From Blastomyces gilchristii SLH14081 (lineage: Eukaryota; Ascomycota; Eurotiomycetes; Onygenales; Ajellomycetaceae): a DNA stretch of 64,000 bases. Numbering within the stretch: the stretch's first letter is position 1; each line of letters opens with the position of its first letter. The position numbers and the translations under genes are program-made. The notes under the pieces were generated by a model. It was not told the origin of the DNA, did no database searches, and saw only the letters and a program-made list of their open reading frames with translations. The stretch is taken from the NCBI RefSeq assembly GCF_000003855.2, contig NW_003101655.1:248001-312000 (forward strand), read 5' to 3'. Below, piece by piece: positions 1-11,654 of the stretch.

Positions 1-1778
1 ATATCTCTGTGAGAATATCTATCTTTTTAGTACAGAATACACTGAACTTCTCAGAACTCACAGTTGAATTGAATGATTCTTCAACATCTATAAGAAATAT
101 CACTACAGTGAGGGAATCTTCAATGAAAGACAGTCTTGAAGACCTGCTTATCAATCCCAAGATTGCTGCACTTCTGATCTCAAAAAATCTCACATGTGTT
201 AAAGCTTTCATAAAATGAAAGTATTATTACAAGACCTGTATTAAAGAGATCAACTGTTTAAAACAGATAGAGATCTGACAACTGATTAAGAGAATATCAC
301 AAATGAGTGTCCTCTGCGGTCAATGAGTATTTGATAAAAAGTTCAATAATATGAGTGATGTTATCTGCTATAAGACCTGCTGAGTTGTCTGCAGAAATCT
401 TCAACAGAAGAAAGTCAATTACTCAAGAATCTTTGCACTCATTATCTCTGCATTCATCTCACAAGCTCTCATGACAATCTCAGCATTCAGAGGATGATAT
501 GTTCTGCAGATTGATATGATAACTGCATTTTTGAATACTCAACTGTCTGCTGATGAACAGATATATATGAATCAATTCACAGGATTCTGTAAAGACTATG
601 ATAATCTTGTGTATGAGTTGATGCAGAGACTCTACAGTCTTAAGCAGGCAGCACTCTTATGATATGAGAAGCTGTGAAAGATGCTATTACACTCAGGCTT
701 TCATGTCAGTCTCTATAATGCCAGACTATTTATTCACAATGAAAGACAGGTCTATATAATTATCTACATGAATGATGTCTGTCTCTACAGCCTGAAAATC
801 GAAGATCTGGACTGGGCCAAAGCTGAAATCACTGCTAATTACAAGATCAAGGATGTAGAGAATTTCAACTGCTATCTAGAAATAAAGATTGATAGAGATT
901 CAACTTCATTAACATTGTTTCAATTCCTCTTTATAAGGAATCTTCTGAAGAAGTTCTCAATGAATGACTGTCATTCTACATTCACTCCTATGAAGAAGAA
1001 CATCAATTTCATGAATGATGATGAGAAACTGATTGCATACACAGCAGAATTTACTCTACAGTTCTATCAATCCAGTATCAGATCCCTGCAATATCTTGCA
1101 TTCAATACATGTCCTGATATGAGCTTCACCACAGGATTCCTTGAACAATTCAGCTCCCAGCCTACATCAAAGAACTGGGCTGCATACAAGCATACACTCC
1201 GATATCTACAGGGTTCAATCAATGAGGGTATAACCTATCACAGAGGTGCCGAAATTGAACCTGTAGCATACACAGATGCCGATTGGGCCGGTAGGGATCC
1301 AGGATCCCATTCAACCACCGGTTATATCATCTACATGACAGGTGGCCCCGTTGCATGGCGGAGCTGCCGGCAAACAGGGGTCTCCAAGTCATCAACAGAG
1401 GCCGAATATATTGCATCCTCTGAGGCCGCATATGAGCTTGTCTGTCTCCGAGAGCTTCTAGAAGACGCTGGCTTCATCCCATCCCACCTCAACAATCTGG
1501 ATGCCGATGATCATCTCATTCCCACCACAGCCAATGGTCTGTCTTATACAATCCATGCCGATAATAAGTCCGCTATAGAGCTATCCTCTTCCGAAGCAAT
1601 TTCACACCGCTTGAAGCATATAGAGGTTCATTTCCACATTCTTCAGAATCTTGTCTGCAAGAACAAGATATCTATCCAATATATTCCATCTGCTGAGAAC
1701 ACAGCGGATGGGCTTACTAAACCACTTGAAATGTTGAAATATATGCATTGGAAGGAGATTATGAAGATGAAGAAATAG
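1..1778 (+). mobile_element. Ty1/copia retrotransposon, 3' part (reverse transcriptase and RNase H), degraded
   Basis: The 5' end lies outside the window. From about 280 to 780 the sequence reads as a copia reverse transcriptase with stops. Recognisable pieces are AFLNTQLSADEQIYMNQF (about 520-580), a YSLKQ block, and the catalytic box as YMNDV, where the family has YVDD. Two Trp codons of the expected WYEKLW block are TGA (660-662 and 675-677). From 681 to 1778 one frame stays open for 365 codons and carries RNase H: YTDADWAG, then STEAEYIASSEA, then DNKSAIEL, ending with DGLTKPLE as in copia pol C-termini. Bases from about 1080 to 1680 have normal GC and an undamaged frame, unlike everything around them. 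A purine-rich stretch after the stop (about 1758-1790) fits a polypurine tract. The element cannot be autonomous as it stands. Confidence 0.9.
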
Positions 1779-1790
1779 AGGGATAAAAAA

Positions 1791-2138
1791 TGATGTATAT
1801 CATGACTGGTTTTTCATTACTTCACATTTTCCAGTCATTTTTAGTACTTGTACTTGATTTGAAGGCAAATTTTGTATATAGCATCATGTATAGTTACTCT
1901 GGTGAGTGAAGATGTCAGGTCACATGATCTGGCTTACTAATCCTTCCATTATATAACTTCTCACAAAGCTAGCAATCTTTCAATCACACAAGCTTTACAC
2001 CTTTCACAATACATGTATAAATATTCATCTCAATCACTGATTCTCACACTTTCTCTTTCTTTTCTTCTCTAACATTTTTATCTTTGTTATATAAGACCTA
2101 TAATATTATATCAATCTATTCAGTGTAGGCCTCTTACA
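1791..2138 (+). repeat. LTR-like sequence; its last 128 bases recur at 7351-7481
   Basis: The sequence follows the purine-rich tract after the copia stop, begins TGATGT and ends CTCTTACA, so it has the expected TG...CA ends. Its 3' part (2011-2138) is nearly identical to 7351-7481 in the same orientation, including the shared end GTAGGCCTCTTACA. The outer boundary at 1791 is inferred. Because a gypsy element lies between the two copies, it could be the 3' LTR of the copia to its left or the 5' LTR of the gypsy to its right. Every difference I could align between the copies is a transition. Confidence 0.55.
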
Positions 2139-5100
2139 CTATAAAAACATTTATTGTCTTCTCATCAGAAATAATTATTTATTAAGAGATATTTAAATGT
2201 GTAATAATGTGTAAGAAATAGAGAAACAGTCAAACAGTTAAGTAAACACTGAGTTCTCAGATAGTTCTCAGATAGAAGCTTGCTTATCAGTCACTCTGAC
2301 TCTGTAACAAGATCTTACAAAGAGAATAAGATTTTATAAGAGAATATCAGTGAAAGATCTGAGAGTTCTGACACTTAGATATATGAGAATACAATTACAC
2401 ATTCAACAATTGATATAATCATGTCTAATAATAATATGAAACTCTCAAACATAAGTATAGATACAGTGTCACAGTGGCTCTGAGTAATGTTGAAACTACA
2501 ATAATAATAAATAGCTGATATGCATGCAACTCAACAACATTAATATGAAGAGATTTAATAACTAATTCATATAATTTCAATATCTACAGAATTGAATATA
2601 AAAGCACTGAAAGAATGCTTAGATACTCTTATATATTTCAATACTTCTGATCTCACTCTCTACTCATCATGAATGATGAAAATGCTTATAAAACTGAGTA
2701 TAGATGAAGATGTCATCAGTTCATTAATCAATCAAGATTAATATATCAATGAATAATTGAAAGATTGCATGAAACAGAAGTTTTATTCATGAATAAAAGC
2801 ATATGAATCAGCATTGTAAATATCTGATAATATTATGAAATATCTTAATATTCTGTTCTGAGACACTGTTATATAACAGAAAGTATTAGATTGACTATAG
2901 AGTATCTGACAGAGAAATATTTCTCTTACAATATTCATTTCTAACTTTAATATCAAGATTCTAGAAGCAGATAATCAATCTTAAGAGAATTGAATAAAGA
3001 TCAGCATGCTCAAGAAGATATTAACTTTTGAACTTTTACAAGCTCTTATAAGTGTAGATAAAGACTAGACTTATAAAGACTTCTATACACAGCTCTGAAT
3101 AATGAATGACTGTCTTACTAAGCTTAAGAATATATAGAACAGTGATAGAAGATATTACATCTCAGTAACTTATATACTTATGCTGAGAAATAACAATGAT
3201 GCAGATATCATGAATTGAGTAGACTTAAATATCTATATATAAGTAAGAATCTTCATTATCTGAACAGACTTCTGAGTCTCTGAAATCACTTCTGAAGAAG
3301 TCACTGATCAATATCAATATAAAGTTTGTATTAACTGTAACTGATCAGAATACATTACTTTCAACTGCTGATCAATCTATATATCTTCATACTCAAGAGA
3401 AAGATCAGTGTCTTCTTATTTAAAGAATGAATCAGTGTCTGTCTGCATCAATCATATTATATTAGAGAAAGATTCAGAAGATAACTATGAGAATATCTCA
3501 GTGAAACAGAGAAAAGATTAACTTCTGTTTAAATTTATAAATAGAAGCTTGAAGAGGTCAGATAACAATAATTTAAAGAGAAGATAATAATGAATATAAT
3601 TCTTGTATCTACTGTAGTTGATAATATGTATAATATGAAAGTCATAATAGACAGCAGTTTATATCACTATACAATGATAAAATTTTCAGTTATAAGATAT
3701 CATAATCTTCAGTGTATCTCTTTATCAAAACCTTGACTTCTTGCAGGATTTGATGATTCAAAAGACATTTGTACTCATTACATGATGAAGCTGATCATAG
3801 ATGTGAGAGAACATCAATATAAAGATGTCTATGTATATGAAGTTGATAATCTTGATTATAATCTTATACTAGAACTTACCTGACTATCTGAATAAGATAT
3901 CTTGTTAAATGCTTGAAACAGAAGCTTGATATTCTCTAATAATAATAGAATTCATAAAGATGATATTCACAAGACTATTGATTTAATACAGATCTCTGTC
4001 AATATCTATGAAATACTTAGAAAAAGAAGTTACTGAAAGAATTACTGATAGCAGAATTATATATCAATCTATTTCATCAGTCTGACTGATATTAAAAAGA
4101 CTCTAGAAAAATTATTCTATATTATAATAACAGATTCTTGTATGAAACTTTCTTAATAATATTATGAATATCTAGATGTCTTCTGATAAGATAATATTAT
4201 AAATATATCTCTCTTATGAGATCTCAGAGTGAATCACAGTATCAAGTTAGAGAAAAAGAATGATAAGAATTCTGAACTATTATAAGACTCTCTTTATAAC
4301 ATGTTCTGAGATGAACTTCTTCTTCTTTAAAAGACACTCAATGATTTATTGAATAAAGAATTCATATATATTAGCAACTCTTTCACTGCAGTCTCTATTC
4401 TCTTTACAAAGAAACCAGGTGAAGAACTCTGATTCTGTGTGAACTACTGAGATCTGAATAGATTGATAAAGAAAGATTGATACTTTTTATCTCTTATCAA
4501 TGAAATTCTAGCATGAATCAGATAAGCTCAATAATTTATAAAACTAGATATTATTACTGTGTTTTATAAGATTTGTATCACTGAAGAAGATGAATGACTT
4601 ACAGTATTCTGAACATGTTATAATCTCTTTGAATGAATAGTCACACTCTTTGAACTAGCTAACACTCTCAGTATATTTCAGAAGTATATCAACTAAGTAC
4701 TCTGAGATTTCCTTGATAAGTTTGTATCTGCTTATTTAGATGATATTCTCATCTTCACTGATGAATTCAGAAAAGAATATCAAGAGTATATGTGAAAGAT
4801 ATTACAATAGCTATGAGAAGCAGAACTACTGATAGATATTGATAAGTGTGATTTTAAAGTCAAGAGTATCAAGTATCTGAGTTTTATTATAGAAGCTAAC
4901 AAGAAGATTTAAATGAATTCTGAGAAAGTCTCTGTCATTCTTGAATGAGAAGCTCTGCATACTGTGAAAGATATATGAAGCTTTATCAGATTTACTAACT
5001 TCTATCAGTGATTTATATGAAACTTCTCAGATATTATGAGATCACTTACAGATCTCATTAAGAAAGACTCAGTATTTCAATAATCAGTGAATACTAAAGC

Positions 5101-7350
5101 TGCATTTATACAGATAAAGAAGATATTCATTAATACTTCTCTACTAATAACATTTGATTCTGATCATGAGACAGTTATTGAAGCTGATTTCTCTGACTAC
5201 ATAATAGAAGAAGTGATATTGTAATATAATGATAAAGAGATTCTATAATTATATATCTTCATATCTAAGAAACTGAGTTCTGCTGAATGCAATTATGAGA
5301 TCTATAATAAGAAACTTCTCATAATTATACACTGTTTAGAAGAATAAGACTCTGAACTCTGAAGTATCTCTGAATTTAAGATAATCACAGATTATAAGAA
5401 TCTCAAATACTTTATAACTATCTGTAAACTCACTGAATAACAGATATAATGATCTGAGTTCTTAAGCTGCTTTTATTTTACAATATACTACTGTTCTGAT
5501 AGCTAGAACTTGATAATAGATGCTCTCTCATGATAAGAGTAAGATATGTTATCTGATATAATAGATACTCACTGAATGAACTGAGAGCACTGGCTCTTGA
5601 ACCTGAAGATACTAGTTGATTAAGATAAAACAGTTCATGACACTATACATACTTTCTTAGTTAGAACTGTCATTGATATCTTCATTTCCTCTACACTGAA
5701 TGAACTGTGATATACAGTAGCTCAGACAGATGAACTTCTTCAGATTCTCACTGAAGCAGTATATCAAGAAGCACTCTGATTTCTCTCAGAACTATATATA
5801 AGAACTGATATCTCAGAATGTTCAATTGATGATAATAACACTCTATGATTCTATAAATAACACTGAGTCTCTCACTCTGAATTCTTACACACTCAGATAA
5901 TACAAGAGATGTATAATTCATGTATAATCAGTTATTCAGACTGTGAACAACTGTATAGAATAATCTCTCAAGAGTTCTACTAATCTGAGATATCAAACAG
6001 TATCAGATACTTTATCTGAAACTGTAATCACTGTTCTTCTGTTATCTTATGAAAGAACTGTAGAAAAGATCTATTGAAATCACTTAATATTTCTGATAGA
6101 ATCTGATAAGATGTAGTAATTAACTTCACTGTCAATCTATCTAAGAGTAAGAATTGTAGAAACATTCTGATTATTGTAAATTAACTGAGTAAAGATGTAA
6201 TATTGAAATCTTATAATAAGATGAATACTGAATAAGTTATTAAAGCTTTTCTACAGAGTCTGTTCTATTAGATGCATGAATTACTGAGATCTATAGTATC
6301 AGATCAGAGCTGTTAATTTATAAGCACTATCTGAATAAGAATCTGTCAAGTTCTCAAGATTATATACTGTCTATCAACTGTCTATCACTCTGAGACTGAT
6401 AATATATCAGAACAGACAATTCAGACTGTGAAGAATTATCTCTAAAAGTTCTGTAATCACTTATAAGATAATTGATATGATCTTCTTCTACATGCAGAGA
6501 TTGCTATTAATAGTCAAGATGCTGTTTTAATAGATATAAGTCTGTTCTTTCTTATACACAGATATTACATGAAAGTGTTGAATCTTCTAGAGATCACACA
6601 GTTCATACTGAATCTCAACAGTCTGATTCAGATCACTGATAATATAGTAATAAAACTCTGAGATATCTGTGATTGAGCAGAGATCTTCATGACAACTGTA
6701 AAACAAGATTAAGAGAATTAAATCAATATTCATCAAGACTTCACTGAATAATATAAGATAGAAGATCTAGTATAATTGAATCTTAAGAATATACAAATTA
6801 CATATTCATCTTGTACACTAGATTACTGTCATATTAAGTATAAAGTGATAGAAGTCTTAGATAGCTATAACTACTATCTTGACACATTATCAGAAATTCA
6901 TGATGTATTTCATATAAGCTTGCTTCACTGCACTATCACTGATTCATTCTCTTCTTAACTGACTTCTGACTGACAGTCACCAGGCATCATAGAAAAAGAT
7001 AATGAGCTTGAGTGAGAGATTGAGAATATTCTTAATAAGAGATTCTGTGACTGCAGTCAGTAATATCTTGTGAAATGAGTTGACTATGATTAACTGATCT
7101 GAACTCTGAGTTTCATGTTATCTGAAACAGTGACTCTTGACTGATGAGAACTGCTTCTGAAAGAGAGAGCTAATGTGACAGAGTGTGTCTGATCAATTAT
7201 ATAGACTATTCTGTTACACTTCACAGATCTCAATCACTTCATTCTCAAACACATACACTCTGATTCTCAGTCATTCTTGATCACTGATCCTCGGCTGCTA
7301 TGAACGCGCGTATATTCTCCCGCCCCGAAGCTCCACCACATATGCCATCA
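2139..7350 (+). mobile_element. Ty3/gypsy chromovirus-type retrotransposon, heavily mutated
   Basis: No long open frame remains, but the domains can be followed by eye. A gag zinc knuckle with exact CX2CX4(H)X4C spacing sits at 3327-3368, its His replaced by Tyr. A protease-like IDSS box follows near 3645. RT runs about 4380-4800 with the active site YLDDILIF intact at 4733-4756. RNase H lies about 5150-5400, and an integrase zinc-binding NCNHC block near 6020. The integrase end (frame 6776-6958) contains VFHISLL, followed at about 6990-7125 by a chromodomain-like stretch (YLVKW, VDYD). Many Trp and Arg codons are TGA. Domain order gag-PR-RT-RH-IN-chromodomain is typical of Ty3/gypsy chromoviruses. 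A GC-rich patch near 7290-7345 is less mutated than the rest. Confidence 0.85.
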
Positions 7351-7481
7351 CATATGCATATAAATATCCACCTTGATCACTGATTCTTGCACTTTCTCTT
7401 TCTTTCCTTCTCTAATGTTTTTATCTTTGTTATATAAGACCTATAATATTATACCGATCTATTCGGCGTAGGCCTCTTACA
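7351..7481 (+). repeat. Second copy of the LTR 3' end
   Basis: Direct repeat of 2011-2138, ending in the same CTCTTACA. It keeps CC and CG dinucleotides at several places where the other copy has TC, CA or TG, so it is the less mutated copy. It is probably the 3' LTR end of the gypsy element to its left; similarity to the first copy fades upstream of about 7320. The bases after it (7490-7530) hold three short imperfect copies of a TCTCATTTA-type unit. Confidence 0.65.
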
Positions 7482-7859
7482 GAGAAATTAGTCTCATTTA
7501 ATCTCATTTAGTCTCATTCTTAGCATAAAGTTACTATTTTTAGACATTTTAAGGTTTTTTTTAGACTATTTTTAATTTTTTAAAAAGTAACACTTTTTGA
7601 TAACACTTAAATGAGATTTAAAGTCATTTAAAGCAATAAAAATAATTTAAATTGAGAAGTGAAAATCATGATCTCATTTGAAAAATGTGATAAGAGTAGA
7701 CAGTAAGTCTTACTGAAACAGTATGAAACTACTATCTAATGTTAAAACTGTGTAATGAGATCAGTTGAATTGGTAATGAGACTATTAAAAAATCTGATTC
7801 TGGTCTCAGACATGATCACACAGTCAGTCTAGTGACAGTTCACCTTAGTGTTTCTGAAG

Positions 7860-10800
7860 ATTGAAAACTTTGATACAAGCATATGCTAGAATATGCAAAG
7901 AACAAGAAGATATCAGACTTCATCAATCTTGACAAATCTGATATCTTCTCTGAACTAGAAGAACCTCTGAAGCCCGAGTGTTCAGAAGAAGCTACCGCGG
8001 AGGTCAAGATAGCATATGACATCAAGATCACTGTGTGGAAAATCAAATATATAAAATATGAGAAATTGAATGAAGGTATGACAAAGATATAAGATGTTAT
8101 ATGAAGAACAGTGAATGTCACAGAGCTATGACATGTATGCAGTGAGAATGATGATGTAAAGAACATTATTTATTTATTAAGAGATTATCTCTCTCTCACA
8201 ATCACAGACTATCAAGATAATATGAGAACTCAATATCATGATCTCTGCAAAGCACTGAAAAACAGAGATATAGAGAAGTGATTAAATAACTGATCACTTA
8301 TTAAAGATGATATCAAAGAGACAGATATAGCTGAACAGTTCAACTTGAAAAAAGACTTCTTAAATATGAATCTAGCTATTAATACAGGTTATATACAAGC
8401 ATAAACTAAGAATGTTCAATGTAATAAAGATGTCATATCTTTAATAGAGTTAGTTAAGAACTTCAGGAAATGGTATAGAGAAATGAGTATTCTCAAAGAA
8501 GATAAATCTATGAACTTCACTACTCTTAATGAAAGATCTCAGTAATCATTATCAGTGATATTCAGAAACTGCATCTGCAGAGCCTGTCACTGATACACTC
8601 AGTGCTACTATCTCAATTCATCAAGAAAGCTATCTGAATGAAAGAAAAATGAGAAGAAGAGAACTCAGATTGATCAAGCTCTTAAAAATCAAGAATTGAA
8701 GAGATACATTAATCATGCAATATCTAGAGATTCATTCATGAATATGAATATAATAGATGTCAATGAAGCAGTTCTAGAAGAAATGATTCTGAAGCAATCA
8801 GATCATCAATCTATTGATTAACAGATCTGAAAAATATCAATGAACTCTTCAAATTCTCACTTCTATCTCTGAAACTTCTGAATCTTTGATACTGATACAG
8901 AACAGCATATATGCAATAATCAAACATGTTTTCTATTCTTTACACCTGTGAATAAGAATGCGGAAGTCTATACAGACAATTCCAGCACTAAAGTTAAAGA
9001 TTATAGAACTGTTAGAACTATCATGATAAATGAAGCAGAAAAGCAGTTCAATATCAATCTCACTAACACAGCTTATATACTGAATTTTCATACAAATATC
9101 ATTGCATGAAAACTATGTTTTCATATAGAAGGTATCTATTATGATGAAAAAGACTTCAGCTTGTGAAAACAAACAGATAATACAATCTTTGCACATGTTG
9201 AAGTATTTGAGAAGTTGCTAGTTACAGAATATAGTGAAATAGCTGTTTTCTCAACTATCTCAGAAAAATTCACTACTGAAGTCACTGCAGCTACTACATC
9301 ACATACTTCTAATATCACTATATCTGAAAAGACAATATCTTCAAATTCTTCAACTTCAATAAATCATTCTTTCAACCTGTCAATATGCATAAAACCTTCT
9401 CAAAAATTTAAGATCTCTATAGCTACTCAGTCTACATGGTATAAGAGATTAGAATATTCATTGAAAATCATCATTCAAAAGCTTGCAAATGATGCAACTG
9501 GTGTTCAAATCATCAATCTAGAAGATGCTGCAGATGAGCTTATCACTGAGCTTTGTAAACTCTGTCATCTATCTAATACAAAAAATCAAATATCTAGACA
9601 TTCTCATGTTAGATCTCAAATATCATTTGAACACCTACACACAGATATCATACATGGCCCTACACAGTGCTATAATAATGAGTGTTATCTCATACATTTC
9701 ATGTGTAATTATCTATGTTTTCATGTAGCTATAACAGCTATCTGAAAATCTGAAATCTGAAAAGCTCTTAGATAAGCTATTAATTGAATTAAATATCAAT
9801 TCAACTGTACTATAAAGATCATTTGTATTGACAATGATACTGCAGTCAAGAAAGCAGATAAATTCATAAATTGAGTGAATGATGAAGGCCTAGAGATGAA
9901 GTATTCTTCAGAGTATATTCATGAGCAAAATGATACAGCAGAGTGAGCAGGAGCAATATTAATAACAAAGACAAGAACTCTATGAATAGAATCTCTTCTG
10001 TTACAATCACTTTTCCCTGAGATTGCACTTACTGTTATCTACCTAGTAAATTGAATCTCTACTAGAATTCTAGATTGAAAGTCATCTCTATAAGTATTGA
10101 AAGAATTTCTACAAATCAAACCTCACTTCTGTGCTTATCTTTGAATCTACAGATGTTGCATCTATGCAAAGATACTAAATAAAGTTCTCAATAGAAACCA
10201 CTCTTAGAAGCTAGATTTCTAAGCATATATTGAATATCTAGTTGAATATGATTCTACAAACATCTATCAAATTTGAATTTCACACTTAGAATGAGTGATA
10301 AGAGCAAGAGATGTGATGTTTGATGAGAATAGAAAATTCAACTCAGAAGACCTCTACATCAAAAGACAACTAAGAGATTAAGTATCTAAGAAGATAGAGC
10401 TTCTATATATAAAAGTTCAAGAATCATCAATGACTTCTATCAATCAATTGAAAGAGATTATAGATGCAGATATTGATGTTTTTTATCTTAAAGAAAATGC
10501 TCAAAGCTCTGAAAAAATAGAGGAGGAAAATAATAAGCATCTTTCTACACCAGATTCAACACCAGAGTCAACAGGTTTCAATATTGATATTAATACTCAT
10601 TCAGCTGAGATAGATAATCAAACACAGAACATTGCATCTAGAGCTCATGATATCAGTGCTGACTTTGATAAAGTAAATATCATTAATAACTGCAGAATCT
10701 GAAAACACAGAGCTGCTCATCTTGTAACAGTTTCAAATATCAAAAACAATTCATTTCAAATGATCAATGAGACATTCTCTCAATCACACTCAGACTTCTA

Positions 10801-11616
10801 TAAGTCTCAATATTTATTTTCAAATACTGTTTTCACAGTTATCAATAATACAGCTACATTAACAGTATTTATACTGACTTCAAGAATTTATAGATCTCAA
10901 CTGTCAGATTCACTGAATCACTGAGCAGATATCAAAAAACACTCATATTATAAAGAATTTGAGAATACTGCTAAGCAGGAATGAAATAGTATATCTCTGT
11001 AGAACATATATGAAATTACTAGCAGATTACAGAGAGATATCTCAGTTATCTTTCTATAATAAGTATTTATCTACAAATTTAATGATGAAGGTTTTCTTTT
11101 GAAATACAAAGCTCACATCTATGTATATGAAGATCTTCAATCAATCACAGATCTCATTATAAAAGCTCATATACTAGCTGTCAGAGATCTCTGAATCTTG
11201 TTAGCTTTAACAGCAGTATTTAATCTAGATGCAGAATAGCTAGATGAAATCAATATCTTTATTAATAGTAATATTAATAAGCTAGTATATATGAAACTAT
11301 CTGATAAATGATGAAAGTTGAAGAGAGTGTAAAATTTGAAGTGTATAAATTATATACTAAAACTTCTACAAGTACTATATAAATTATACAAATTATTTCT
11401 TCTCTGATTAAATGAACTATCTTTAATATTAAGAACACTAGACTTCATCTCTATATCAGAGAATTAATGTCTCTTTTCTAATGATTAATTGATCATCTTC
11501 TTTTATATGAATGATATCATCATTCTATTATAATGAGAAGATTTAAAAGAAAGAGATTAACTAATCAAAGATCTTAAAAACATCTACAAGATCTGATAGA
11601 TGAGAGATTTGAAATA

Positions 11617-11654
<38 letters not shown>

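Noticed and set aside
11621..11653. (ATT)11 as a plain microsatellite
   Set aside because: Its position exactly at a target duplication makes it the tail of the SINE-like insertion.
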